A DNA stretch of 60,688 nt from Lachnospiraceae bacterium (GCA_900752065.1 CAADTT010000050.1:1-60688), one strand, 5' to 3'; positions 35,284 to 44,700 are shown, counted from the stretch's first letter. Notes: generated by a model from the sequence alone, not told the origin. Made by a program: numbers and translations.

Positions 35284-38200
35284 TTATAACCTGACCTTTA
35301 TCTTTTTGATTTTACTCCATGTTCCGTATATTTTTCCTCCCGATGATTTCCTGTAAGCCCTGACACGAATATAATATGTCTTACCTTTTTTCAGGTTCGT
35401 AATGGTTTTTTTCGTCAAACGGCTGCTCCACTTACTCTTTTTCTTTTTTGTAAATTTCTTATTCAGGGCATATTCTATCTGGAATCCTTGTGCATCCTGC
35501 CACTTCCAGGAAACGATCACCTTTTGTTTCTTTTTATTTTTCACTTTCAATCCGGTAACTCTTCCCGGTTTCTTTATCCTGGCAGGCGGTGCAATGGCAT
35601 TTCCGCCATTACTGTCCGTCTTATGATCGGATGACAGATCCTCCTTTTCATCCGATGAAGGATTGGTGTCCGGGGTCTGTGGTGAATCAGCGTCATTTTC
35701 CCTTTCCTGCGTCAACGCAGGATCTACCAGACGCACACAAACATTATTGTCATCCAGCTCCATCTCATTCCCATCATAGCCTATCTCGCAATACAGGTAA
35801 TAGCAGTCCTCATTTTCCTCGCTTTTGGCGGATTTCAGCCAGTCCTTTCTCGCAAGTTCAATCGTTCTGCTTTCCCCTGCGGACAGATCGATTGCCTCAG
35901 TTCTTATCACTTCTCCATATTGGCTGTTTTTAACCGTTAATGTAATGTCAGAAATCGTGTCAGAAGATGTGTTCGTCAGCTTCAGATTTCCATCTTCTGT
36001 TTCTTCAAGACTAAGATTCCCACCGGCTTTTTCAAGTGTTAAATATTTGCTTTCACTGTCTTCTAAGGTTTCATCTGCTTCTACATGTGCCCCAAGCTTC
36101 CCTGCATTTGCCGGGATCTGCAAGCTGACTTTTACCGATTCGCTCTCTCCAGCCCCCAGCTTTTCCAGCACGATATCCGAATAAACGCCGGTATCATCAC
36201 AATCTGCGACCAGGCGTATATTGTGAAGCTCTTCTGTTCCATCGTTTGTTATTTCAAAAGTAAATGGAGTGGCCTTGTCCGGCGCATAGTCCAGAATATC
36301 ATAGCCGATATCCGTCACCTCTGCCTGACGTCTGGAAACAGTACCCTTAAATTTTAATAATGTCACGCCGTATGGATTATCCTCTGTCTCATCCACAGAC
36401 TGGCTGGTGTATGCAAGGCTGGAGCCTGCCATGGAAAAGCTGTCAATGTAAGAATCGTCATTGGTAACAGCCAGCGGCGTATCGGTTCCTGTTTTCTGTC
36501 CATAGATCTCACTCTTAAAATTCTGTTTCTGCAGCCAATACACATATGAATCCTGTACCTGATAATCCACTCCGCAGGAAACATTCGTGCTTTCTGCTTT
36601 ACTTCCATCATAGGAATACAATACTCCGCCATTTCTCAAATATACTTTTCCATCAAATATTTTTGCACTGTCAAATGTCTCTGTCAGTCCTGTACGTTTC
36701 TGACTGCCATTCACAAACAAACGGTCGTTCGCTATGTACGCTGCGGAAACTTTCTGATCAAATACCCCTGCCGAAATATCTTCAATGGCATCGGATGAAC
36801 GGAATAATTCCGCCGCCGCACCCCATGTGTTCTCCGACAGAGCGCTGGTATAAACAACGGTTTCTCCTTCCTCCAGCATAATATCGTTTGCGCTGTTTTC
36901 CGCCCATACAGCCGTAAGACTGTCTCCGTTGACGACAAGATCATAAGCATATTTAAACTGTCCCGCTTCTCCGATCCGGCTTGTTGTGACCGCGCCTCCT
37001 TCTTCAATCGCGGAAACGTATAAATCCAACCCTCCGGCTATCTCATCGATTCCCTGATCCTCGCTGACGGCAGACTTGCTTCCCGCATAGATCACATAAG
37101 TCTTGTTGTTGTATTGTACGGCTTTCGCAGCAGTGTCAAAGACGGTATCCTGGTTCACGATAACCGGTTCTGTCCAGTTCTCCCCGTCTCCGGTGCGGTA
37201 AACAAGCTTTGCCTGATAAACCCCATCCACCTGCACCTCGTCCAGATAAGTTACAAAATACGAATGACTGCCATCTGTCGACAGCAGATCCGGTTTTGCG
37301 TTTTCGTACACAGCAGCCGACAGATCCGCAGTGATCGCTTTCTCTGTTTTCAGGCTTCTTGCAACCGCTTTCCTGCCCGCCGGCTTTATGGGTTCATAGG
37401 CCAGATTTAAAGCCTTTGATACCTTGCCAAACTCGGGATACAGTTCCAGAGTGGGCCAGTTCCAGGAATCAGAGGCTCCCAGCCCCGGTATGACTGTATT
37501 CAATTTAAAAAAGAAGGAACCTGACAAGGATACATTCACGCTTTCCTTAAAGCTCTTCCACGGGAAATTTACAGTTCCATTAATGCTTCCCTTCAGACCT
37601 CCTTTCACGTCTGCTATCAGGATATTTGCCCCTACTGCAACAGAAGGCGCGATCGTCAGCCCCAAAGAGCCTTTATAGGAATACGAATTCTTAAAATCAA
37701 TATACATTTTTCCTTCGACAGAACCGGAAATTCCAAATTCTGAATATACCACCCAGAAAAGCGGATTCTTCACAGATCCCCCTGCCTCAAAATTTGCGAC
37801 CATTCCGCTTTCCAAAATATCCGTCACTTTTGTTCCCTTCATCTGGATTTTCACATAACCGGCAATGCTTCCCTTTACACTGTAGACGGCGTCTGCATCA
37901 AACGCCTGCAATTTTGATCTTGTCTTCTGGAATTTATTCCAGGTTTCACGGGTTGTTCTTTTGCCGCAGGCATTTACCATGGATTTGATATCCTTATAGG
38001 TTTCTTTCCATTTCTCATCGTACCCATCCTCATTGGGATCCGGCGTCTTTATCTCTTTTGCGGTATATTTTCCAAGCCCTATGATCAGTTCCACTGTTTC
38101 ATTTTTAGGATTGTAGTTTGCCGTCACCTTATCTTTTAAGCTAATGGATAGTTTGCTGGAAGACTTCCACAAATTGAACGTCCTATTATTTACTGTGACC

Positions 38201-39117
38201 TCCGGTCCATTGATGACCGCCGTCCCCAGATTTGAAAGGTCCGGCAATGCGTCCATCGCTGCTTTTTCCGCATCGTATTCCGGAAGAGAAAAATCATAGC
38301 TTACCTCCGGCTTATCTGTAGAAACCGCAAGTTCCCTTACCTTAATAACCGGTCTCACTCCATAAGAATAAGTACCATACCAACTGCCGAAAGAGCCATC
38401 TGACGCAATATATTTCTCCTGCAGGTTTCCATAACTCCACCCTGCTGAGCCGCGGATCCACCACCTATCCGCTTTTTCCTCCGAATTTGCATAGGCAGAC
38501 GTATAAACAATACGGGATACTGCCGCCTCAGTCCCGCTGTCATATCCATAAACCGCATTTTGTACTTCATCCTCATCCAACAGCGTTACATAGTCGGATG
38601 TTTCAATATATTGGGGATCCTTTCCATTAATATAGGCGTCTTCATATGGATGAAACTTTGTTGCCTGTGTGATACGGCTCATAGAGAGCTTTTCGTCACT
38701 GGAAAACGCAGTTTCATAAAATTCCTCATTTAACCATGACCTCATATCGGATTCATGCCAAAAGTAGGTAAACGTATGATAGTCCAGTATTTTCTTTGAA
38801 ATCAACAGATAATAGCCGCCCTCATGTTTTAACACTTCCCATTCTATAGGGGTCGAATAGTAATAGCGTCCGCTCTTCCGTGCAAAATCAATTCCCTCTA
38901 TCATTGTTTTATCATTGACAAAATCAGCTTCTTCCAGGCGTGAAAGATACTCTTCATTTCTAACTTCCTCTTGATAGTAATTGCCAAAATAAACCGTCTG
39001 CTTTTCTGCTGCTCTGGCCAAAAGCGGGGGCAAACCCGGCAAATCTGCAAGCAGGATCGCTGCAGCCATTACCATACTGATCAGTTTTAACAGCAATCGT
39101 CTCTTCTTTTCCATCAT
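35284..39117 (-). CDS. Large secreted DUF6273/CARDB-like/FN3 protein (1277 aa)
   Basis: Start chosen at the ATG at 39117, which has AAGGAGG before it. Signal peptide (RRLLLKLISMVMAAAILLADL). Next comes a DUF6273-like domain (about 45-275: WEVLKHEGGYYLLISKKILD, DMRSWLN, RWWIRGSAG, YGVRPVIKV), a long beta-rich centre without a recognised family, kelch/propeller-like repeats, a CARDB-like region (FTFEITNDGTEELHNI), an acidic Ser/Asp linker and a very basic FN3 domain at the end. The FN3 end resembles that of the SGNH esterase at 12310. Probably a cell-wall-associated surface protein. No catalytic motif identified. Confidence 0.7.
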   Translation of the reverse strand: MMEKKRRLLLKLISMVMAAAILLADLPGLPPLLARAAEKQTVYFGNYYQEEVRNEEYLSRLEEADFVNDKTMIEGIDFARKSGRYYYSTPIEWEVLKHEGGYYLLISKKILDYHTFTYFWHESDMRSWLNEEFYETAFSSDEKLSMSRITQATKFHPYEDAYINGKDPQYIETSDYVTLLDEDEVQNAVYGYDSGTEAAVSRIVYTSAYANSEEKADRWWIRGSAGWSYGNLQEKYIASDGSFGSWYGTYSYGVRPVIKVRELAVSTDKPEVSYDFSLPEYDAEKAAMDALPDLSNLGTAVINGPEVTVNNRTFNLWKSSSKLSISLKDKVTANYNPKNETVELIIGLGKYTAKEIKTPDPNEDGYDEKWKETYKDIKSMVNACGKRTTRETWNKFQKTRSKLQAFDADAVYSVKGSIAGYVKIQMKGTKVTDILESGMVANFEAGGSVKNPLFWVVYSEFGISGSVEGKMYIDFKNSYSYKGSLGLTIAPSVAVGANILIADVKGGLKGSINGTVNFPWKSFKESVNVSLSGSFFFKLNTVIPGLGASDSWNWPTLELYPEFGKVSKALNLAYEPIKPAGRKAVARSLKTEKAITADLSAAVYENAKPDLLSTDGSHSYFVTYLDEVQVDGVYQAKLVYRTGDGENWTEPVIVNQDTVFDTAAKAVQYNNKTYVIYAGSKSAVSEDQGIDEIAGGLDLYVSAIEEGGAVTTSRIGEAGQFKYAYDLVVNGDSLTAVWAENSANDIMLEEGETVVYTSALSENTWGAAAELFRSSDAIEDISAGVFDQKVSAAYIANDRLFVNGSQKRTGLTETFDSAKIFDGKVYLRNGGVLYSYDGSKAESTNVSCGVDYQVQDSYVYWLQKQNFKSEIYGQKTGTDTPLAVTNDDSYIDSFSMAGSSLAYTSQSVDETEDNPYGVTLLKFKGTVSRRQAEVTDIGYDILDYAPDKATPFTFEITNDGTEELHNIRLVADCDDTGVYSDIVLEKLGAGESESVKVSLQIPANAGKLGAHVEADETLEDSESKYLTLEKAGGNLSLEETEDGNLKLTNTSSDTISDITLTVKNSQYGEVIRTEAIDLSAGESRTIELARKDWLKSAKSEENEDCYYLYCEIGYDGNEMELDDNNVCVRLVDPALTQERENDADSPQTPDTNPSSDEKEDLSSDHKTDSNGGNAIAPPARIKKPGRVTGLKVKNKKKQKVIVSWKWQDAQGFQIEYALNKKFTKKKKSKWSSRLTKKTITNLKKGKTYYIRVRAYRKSSGGKIYGTWSKIKKIKVRL

Positions 39118-39212
39118 TTTCTCCTCCTTCGTACAGTCAGACTCCTGTGAGAATCCATCCGTTGTATTTTTTTCTATTTTATCACAGAATTTTCCAAAGC
39201 AAAATAAAATCT

Positions 39213-39241
39213 TTGCCAAGAGCGTCCTTCAATGTTATACT
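39213..39241 (+). promoter_or_regulatory. Sigma-A promoter of asnA
   Basis: TTGCCA, 17 bp, TATACT, about 30 bp before the start codon. The short leader has AGGAGG and no attenuator. Confidence 0.75.
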
Positions 39242-39272
39242 AGAGATTAGAAATTTTTAGGAGGAGTATCAT

Positions 39273-40283
39273 ATGGAAAATCTGATCATACCGGAAAACT
39301 ATAAATCCGAGCTGAACCTGCATGACACCCAGGTAGCCATCAAAACAGTAAAAGACTACTTTCAGAAAACCCTGGTGAAGCGTCTGAATCTGCTCCGTGT
39401 GTCCGCCCCGCTTTTCGTTACGCCGGATTCCGGACTGAACGATAACTTAAACGGCGTGGAGCGTCCGGTCAGCTTTGATATTAAGGAGCAGGACGGAGCA
39501 ACTGCTGAAATCGTACATTCTCTGGCAAAATGGAAACGCTACGCCCTGAAAAAATACGGCTTTTCCTACGGAGAAGGACTGTACACGGACATGAACGCCA
39601 TCCGGCGGGACGAGATCACCGACAATATCCATTCCATCTACGTGGATCAATGGGACTGGGAGAAGATCATCAAAAAAGAAGAGCGCACCGTAGAGACTTT
39701 ACAGGATGTGGTACGCAACGTTTACAAGGCACTGCGTATGACAGAGAGATATATGTCCATCGAGTATGACTACATCAAAGAGATCCTGCCGGAAGAAATC
39801 TTTTTTATCACCACCCAGGAGCTGGAGGACATGTATCCGGACTGCACGCCAAAGGAGCGTGAGTATAAGATTGCAAAACTGAAAGGCGCGGTATTTATCA
39901 TGCAGATCGGCGGCGCACTCGCTTCAGGGGAAAAGCATGACGGACGCGCACCGGACTATGACGACTGGATGTTAAACGGCGATATCATCGTTTACTATCC
40001 GGTACTTGATATTGCCCTGGAGCTTTCCTCCATGGGGATCCGTGTCGATGAGGACGCCCTGCTGCGCCAGCTTGAACTCGCAGGCTGCCCGGAGAGAGCC
40101 GGGCTTCCTTTCCAGAAGGCGATACTGGAGAAAGAGCTTCCCTACACCATCGGCGGCGGTATCGGCCAGTCCCGTATCTGTATGTTCTATCTTCGAAAGG
40201 CCCACATCGGCGAAGTACAGGCTTCCCTGTGGCCTGCGGATGTGACGAAGGCGGCGCTGGAAAACGGGATACAGCTTCTGTAG
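39273..40283 (+). CDS. asnA: Aspartate-ammonia ligase (AsnA-type asparagine synthetase)
   Basis: 336 residues, family length. Class II synthetase-like fold with LFVTPDSGLNDNLNGVERPVSFD, VHSLAKWKRYAL, and the C-terminal GGGIGQSRICMF. Makes asparagine from aspartate, ammonia and ATP in the cytoplasm. It stands alone with its own promoter and terminator. It is close to aspS-gatCAB, which may offer a second, tRNA-bound route to asparagine. Confidence 0.96.
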   Translation: MENLIIPENYKSELNLHDTQVAIKTVKDYFQKTLVKRLNLLRVSAPLFVTPDSGLNDNLNGVERPVSFDIKEQDGATAEIVHSLAKWKRYALKKYGFSYGEGLYTDMNAIRRDEITDNIHSIYVDQWDWEKIIKKEERTVETLQDVVRNVYKALRMTERYMSIEYDYIKEILPEEIFFITTQELEDMYPDCTPKEREYKIAKLKGAVFIMQIGGALASGEKHDGRAPDYDDWMLNGDIIVYYPVLDIALELSSMGIRVDEDALLRQLELAGCPERAGLPFQKAILEKELPYTIGGGIGQSRICMFYLRKAHIGEVQASLWPADVTKAALENGIQLL

Positions 40284-40310
40284 TTTTCCCGCATACTCAG
40301 GCAGTCAAAA

Positions 40311-40343
40311 ATGGAGCAGATATACACTTGATATCTGCTCCAT
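40311..40343. terminator. Terminator between asnA and the radical SAM gene
   Basis: 13-bp perfect stem ATGGAGCAGATAT/ATATCTGCTCCAT with a 7-base loop, followed by TCTATTT on the plus strand and TTTTGAC on the minus strand; serves both convergent genes. Confidence 0.7.
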
Positions 40344-40436
40344 TCTATTTCACAAATGCTATACCTGTACTTTTGATCATCATATATACAAGTCAGAAAA
40401 ACCGCCGCAGGCACGGCATAAAGTTTTTTATCTGAA

Positions 40437-41327
40437 TCATACCCCTTCACAGTCAAATGCCGGAATAAAGCTTTCCTCCGATGTCTTTCCCTCCTGAATA
40501 AAACCGTTTTCCACTCCCAGAGAAATGGCGTAACTGATCAGCCTGTCATATTCCCGCCTGGTCACTCTCCGGTTAAGCTCCGGCCAGTCTTTCATCCGGG
40601 GCAGCGGCGTGTACTGGTTCATCAGGCTGATAGCTACCTGATCTCCATACGTCTCGTACACATATTTCACTACAGCCTCCGCATTTTTCAGGTGGTTCGG
40701 CAGAAGAAGATGACGGACGATCACGCCCCGCTGCATCATCCCTTTTTCATCGAACACCGTACCGCCTGCCTGCCGCACCATCTCTCCCAGTGCCATCTTT
40801 GCGATCTCCGGATAATCCGGAGCTTTGGAATAGCGGGCCGCCAGTTCCTTTTCCATATATTTAAAATCCGTCAGGTAAATATCCACGATTCCTTCCAGCA
40901 TCCTCAGCGTTTCTATCTTCTCGTAGCCACTGCAATTGTAGACGACCGGAATGGAAAGTCCCTGTGTTCTTGCCTTCTCCACCGCCCAAACGATCTCCGG
41001 CGTGTAGTGGGTCGGCGTCACCAGATTAATATTTGCCGCCTGCTTCTCCTGAAGCTCCAGAAAGATTTCCGCCAGCCGTTCTTTCGTCACCCGTTTTCCT
41101 GTCCCTGCATGGGCGATTTCATAGTTCTGACAGTAAACACACCGCAGGGGACATCCCACAAAAAATACAGTGCCCGAACCCTTCTCCCCGGAAATGCACG
41201 GCTCCTCCCACATGTGCAGCGCCGCACGCGCCAGCAGGATTCCCTCTCCTGCCACCCCGCAGGCCCCTGCTGCTCCACCTATTCGATCCGCCCGGCATTC
41301 TCTCGGGCATAGCGTACATTTTTCCAT
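40437..41327 (-). CDS. PflX-like radical SAM protein (COG1313 type)
   Basis: 296 residues. Has CPLRCVYC for the radical-SAM cluster and an N-terminal CTLCPREC plus GACGVAG typical of the PflX/AmmeMemoRadiSam-related branch. Also VTPTHYTPEIVWAVEKA and VVYNCSGYE, with the barrel ending LMNQYTPLP. Members resemble PflA but their substrate is unknown. No glycyl-radical enzyme is adjacent. It is downstream of a membrane-protein gene on the same strand. Confidence 0.85.
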   Translation of the reverse strand: MEKCTLCPRECRADRIGGAAGACGVAGEGILLARAALHMWEEPCISGEKGSGTVFFVGCPLRCVYCQNYEIAHAGTGKRVTKERLAEIFLELQEKQAANINLVTPTHYTPEIVWAVEKARTQGLSIPVVYNCSGYEKIETLRMLEGIVDIYLTDFKYMEKELAARYSKAPDYPEIAKMALGEMVRQAGGTVFDEKGMMQRGVIVRHLLLPNHLKNAEAVVKYVYETYGDQVAISLMNQYTPLPRMKDWPELNRRVTRREYDRLISYAISLGVENGFIQEGKTSEESFIPAFDCEGV

Positions 41328-41393
41328 ATTGCCAGATTCCCTTCTGTTCTTTTGATCTCCCTGTCCATAAAGAAACTTCCGATCATCTGCTCC

Positions 41394-42302
41394 TTAGTAA
41401 AACAGATCGATCTCCAGCGCCATCATCAGAATCCCCGCTCCAAAAGAAATAATGTTCGCAGTCCATGCGTACAGAACGGTTCTTTTTTTTGCTATAGGAA
41501 CCGGGGAAATCTTTGGCAGCATAATAGAATATACGATGGCCTCCGCCGCAAAAACAAACATCTCCGCCAGCAGATACCAGAAAATGATACGATCTCTGTA
41601 ATATGTATATAGTACCGCCAGAGCCGCATTGAGTGCGAGTTGGGTAATGATATTCGTAATCCCAAAAACCTTCATCTGTTTTCTTTCACGGAAGCCAAAC
41701 AGCAACGCTATCACCAGCTCAATCAAAATCGTGAGCGCAATCCGCACTGCAAGCGCTCCCAACGCCAGAAAAAAACCGTCCGTCCGCTCCACAGTAATCC
41801 GTCTGTCCTTTGAAAAAGACTGGATCTTCATATCTTCCATTTGGACTAAATAATAAGAATCAAAGGCATATTTCTCATAGATATCGCTGATGGCAAAGGA
41901 ATCATATTCCGGAAAATACAGCAAAAGCTTAAACACTTCCGGCGGATAATATCCCCATTTGAGGGTATCCTCACCGCTGCCTTCCTGAAAATCCTGCAAA
42001 AAATAGAATCCATCTTCATCCTCATAACTCAGGAATTTTTCCCATGCCTTATAGAATTCCTCCCCATTGTCATAGTCCGCAAAATCCTCCTCTGTATAAC
42101 GGGGATTTGTCCCATGATAGGCGTGATGCGGTCCGACAGATTCTTTTTCTGAAAGCAGCGCCGCATAGTATTTTTCTCCCTCAAGCCCCGTAAACGTGAT
42201 CGTCACCGAAGGTTTCGGTCCCAGATCGGCGCTTACGCGCATAGGCAGGGCACAAACCATGAAAAACATACAAATAAAAGCCAGAAAACCTCTCTTCCCC
42301 AT
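41394..42302 (-). CDS. Signal-peptide membrane protein with four C-terminal helices (302 aa)
   Basis: Start at 42302 chosen for GGGAGG upstream. Signal peptide (MGKRGFLAFICMFFMVCALP), extracellular domain of about 170 residues beginning DLGPKPSVTITFTGLEG, then four membrane helices near the C-terminus. I do not recognise a named family, though similar proteins seem common in Lachnospiraceae. It lies after the anti-sigma gene, separated by a terminator, so co-regulation is uncertain. Confidence 0.65.
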   Translation of the reverse strand: MGKRGFLAFICMFFMVCALPMRVSADLGPKPSVTITFTGLEGEKYYAALLSEKESVGPHHAYHGTNPRYTEEDFADYDNGEEFYKAWEKFLSYEDEDGFYFLQDFQEGSGEDTLKWGYYPPEVFKLLLYFPEYDSFAISDIYEKYAFDSYYLVQMEDMKIQSFSKDRRITVERTDGFFLALGALAVRIALTILIELVIALLFGFRERKQMKVFGITNIITQLALNAALAVLYTYYRDRIIFWYLLAEMFVFAAEAIVYSIMLPKISPVPIAKKRTVLYAWTANIISFGAGILMMALEIDLFY

Positions 42303-42420
42303 ACCTCTTCTCCTCCCTTTATGGTAAATATTTTTGAATTCCGGTTTACCAGTAAAGTATCTCATAATCCTGCACGTGTTGCAATCCATTTTATGGGCTT
42401 TGGGAAAATTGCCATACGCC

Positions 42421-42446
42421 AAAAGGGGCTTCCCTAAAGAAGCCCC
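42421..42446 (-). terminator. Terminator of the sigma/anti-sigma operon
   Basis: 8-bp stem GGGGCTTC/GAAGCCCC with a 6-base loop, followed on the minus strand by TTTTGG, 26 bp after the anti-sigma stop. Confidence 0.7.
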
Positions 42447-42471
42447 CCCCGAAAGAACCATTATTCCACAC

Positions 42472-43845
42472 TCACATCCACAAAAAATCCTCCGAAACCT
42501 CATCTGATGCATTATAATTCAGGTACATACAGTCCGTCATATCCTCATCTGCCAGATACAGCAGCGTAAACTCCAGAGTTTCCCCAGGCTGGAGATTCCG
42601 GAAGAAAAACTCATTTCTGTCCTCTCCTGTATGCTGCGCCTGATCGAAATAAACCGGATATCTTTCTATCTGAAACAGGCCATGTTCCAGATCAAGAGGC
42701 TCTGTCCGGGTATCCGGATACGCATAAGTACCATCCTCCCGCCGTTCCATCCTGCAAAGCCGCCCTGCGCCTGCCCAGTATTCTATCACTTCATCCGTTG
42801 GATTTTCCGCTTTTACTTTTACCTCCAGAAGCTTCTGTCCCACTTCTTCTCTGGATACTTCCACTTCCTTCTGCGTATCGCTATCAAAGGTCAGCCTTTC
42901 ATAGCTTTTTAAGCTTCCATCTCCCTTTGCCCAGTAAGAAAGCTCCTCATAGTCTGCGATGTACGCCTGATCATAGCCTGTCAGGGAGTCCACCAGCTTT
43001 ACGCTCTCTACCGTCGTCTGTACCTTCTCCTGGCCATCCCGGCAGAAGGCTTCGCCCGGCAGTTTCACCTGCTCCGGAGAGGCTCCCCTGGCCCTGGCTT
43101 CTGCCTGACTGGACTCCCACTCTTCCTGGGCCGCCTGTTCTTTTTTCATCTCTTCCTGCGAAACATACGCCTGCGTATGGGTCTGATCCACCTGGATATC
43201 CAGATGATCCGCCACTTTCTTTAACTCTTCCTTAGTAATATCATCTCCCCCATAGACGATGACCACGTAGCCTTCCTCCGGGTTAAAAAGATAGATCCTC
43301 TTGTTAAATCCGTGCGCTTTCCTCTCGGTATCCCAGTTCAGTGTCAGTACATGCGCCTCCATATGGTTCAGCGTCGTTTTTTCCAGATCCTTTACTTCCT
43401 CTGTCTGCAGGATATCCGGCTGGCTCGCCAGCCGTGCCGCATTAACTCCCCAGATAGATATGCCGTTTTTATGCTGTCCGTCCTTATCATACTTCCCCTC
43501 TTCAAACTCCTGATATCCCTCCGGGATGTATCCCGGAGTCACCGCCACATCCCCCGGCGTCAGCTCATAATTGATATGAAAATCATAGGACAGGCTCTCC
43601 CCCTGCTCTGTCACTTCCTTCGTGAAAAATCCGTTCGCTGCCATGACGCCAAGGGTCGATGCGGCAAGCATGGCTGCCGCAGCCCCCACCATGATCCATT
43701 TCCGGCAGGAGCGGCGCTTTGTCGTCTGATAGCTCTTCCCACTCAGCATTCCGTACGCCTCCAGCACTTTATCATTTACTTCCTTAGGAATCACCAGCTC
43801 CTGCCGTAAAATCCGTTTTACTTCTTTTTCCTCAGATCTCTTCAT
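42472..43845 (-). CDS. Membrane anti-sigma factor with DUF4367-like sensor (457 aa)
   Basis: Cytoplasmic N-terminus of about 48 residues (PKEVNDKVLEAYGML), one membrane span (WIMVGAAAAMLAASTLGVMAA), then a large external domain. DUF4367-like features GFNKRIYLFNPEEGYVVIVYGG lie at about 180-205, with a second beta-rich domain at the C-terminus. The start overlaps the sigma gene stop by ATGA. It should hold the ECF sigma factor inactive until an envelope signal arrives. Release might involve the RseP homologue encoded at 13875, which is inference. Confidence 0.8.
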   Translation of the reverse strand: MKRSEEKEVKRILRQELVIPKEVNDKVLEAYGMLSGKSYQTTKRRSCRKWIMVGAAAAMLAASTLGVMAANGFFTKEVTEQGESLSYDFHINYELTPGDVAVTPGYIPEGYQEFEEGKYDKDGQHKNGISIWGVNAARLASQPDILQTEEVKDLEKTTLNHMEAHVLTLNWDTERKAHGFNKRIYLFNPEEGYVVIVYGGDDITKEELKKVADHLDIQVDQTHTQAYVSQEEMKKEQAAQEEWESSQAEARARGASPEQVKLPGEAFCRDGQEKVQTTVESVKLVDSLTGYDQAYIADYEELSYWAKGDGSLKSYERLTFDSDTQKEVEVSREEVGQKLLEVKVKAENPTDEVIEYWAGAGRLCRMERREDGTYAYPDTRTEPLDLEHGLFQIERYPVYFDQAQHTGEDRNEFFFRNLQPGETLEFTLLYLADEDMTDCMYLNYNASDEVSEDFLWM

Positions 43846-44366
43846 ACATTCTGCCCTCCCGCATATGCAAATTCTTCCTGATACTCCTCGGCGAACCTTT
43901 TTCTCGCCCGCACCAGCCGTGTCTTCACCGTGTGTTCATTCGTCTCCAACAGCTCTGCGATCTCCCTGGTATTGAACCCCTCCACATAATAGAGAATCAG
44001 GATCGTCCGGTATTTTTCATCCATAGACTGCAAAAGCTCCATAAATTCCAGATTTTCCTGTGCCGCGTCCCACTCCCCTGTTTCGGGGAGCTCCTCTGTC
44101 AGACGCAGCTCCCTGTTCTTCCGAAGAATATTTTTACATTTATTGATCAGAATTCTGGTCATCCAGGTCTTAAAATACTGCGGCTCCCGCAGAGTATCCA
44201 GCTTTTCATAGCATGTCAGAATCGTCTCCTGCATGGCATCCGCCACATCCTCCTCGTAATGGAGATATGCCTTCGCCACTTTGTACATGCCCTGCTTATT
44301 CCTCTCCATCAGCTTCACAAAGGAAGTCTCATCTCCTTTCTGCGCCTTTACTACCAGATGCTTCAT
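43842..44366 (-). CDS. ECF-type RNA polymerase sigma factor (174 aa)
   Basis: Region 2 (ADAMQETILTCYEKLDTLREPQYFKTWM) and region 4 (MDEKYRTILILYYVEGFNTREIAELLETNEHTVKTRLVRARKR) with no regions 1 or 3, which is the ECF layout. Directs polymerase to stress promoters. GGGAGG ten bases before the ATG. Translationally coupled to its anti-sigma factor. No clear self-recognised promoter could be picked upstream. Confidence 0.93.
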   Translation of the reverse strand: MKHLVVKAQKGDETSFVKLMERNKQGMYKVAKAYLHYEEDVADAMQETILTCYEKLDTLREPQYFKTWMTRILINKCKNILRKNRELRLTEELPETGEWDAAQENLEFMELLQSMDEKYRTILILYYVEGFNTREIAELLETNEHTVKTRLVRARKRFAEEYQEEFAYAGGQNV

Positions 44367-44631
44367 CCGGAAAACACCTCCCCTCTTTTTGTTTTACATC
44401 TATTAGACAATCTCTTGCCGCGGAAGGATTCAGCTTTTTATCAATTTAGAGGATTCTGCTCATGATCCGGTCTACACTCCGTTTCGGTCCGCGCTTAACG
44501 AGTCCCACTGGGACTCAGCGCCGCTCAGTCCATGTCTGACACTATGTGCTCATTCATGCAAGCATGATTCGCCCATAATATCAGACATGGCTGAACTGTT
44601 ACCCCACGGAAATAAAAAAATTCTATGAAAA
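44367..44631. other. Structured intergenic region between the ECF operon and the HPr-LDH gene
   Basis: Holds a hairpin at 44491-44521 (GCGCT and GAGTCCC arms with one bulge) and a wider inverted repeat with perfect 10-bp arms at 44530-44539 and 44581-44590. No reading frame with a ribosome site. Could be a small RNA or a transcription-control element for the sigma gene. Confidence 0.45.
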
Positions 44632-44660
44632 TTGACAATTGTTTCTGGGAAAGCTATAGT
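44632..44660 (+). promoter_or_regulatory. Near-consensus promoter of the HPr-LDH fusion gene
   Basis: TTGACA, 17 bp, TATAGT, about 40 bp before the ATG. The best promoter in the window. Confidence 0.85.
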
Positions 44661-44689
44661 GTAATTATAGTAAATCTTAATCCCAGAAA
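44642..44689. promoter_or_regulatory. Inverted repeat (possible operator) over the HPr-LDH promoter
   Basis: 9-bp perfect arms TTTCTGGGA (44642-44650, between the -35 and -10) and TCCCAGAAA (44681-44689, abutting AAGGAG). The left arm is upstream of the transcript start, so an RNA hairpin is excluded and a DNA-binding site is suggested. Confidence 0.5.
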
Positions 44690-44700
44690 GGAGAAGACAT

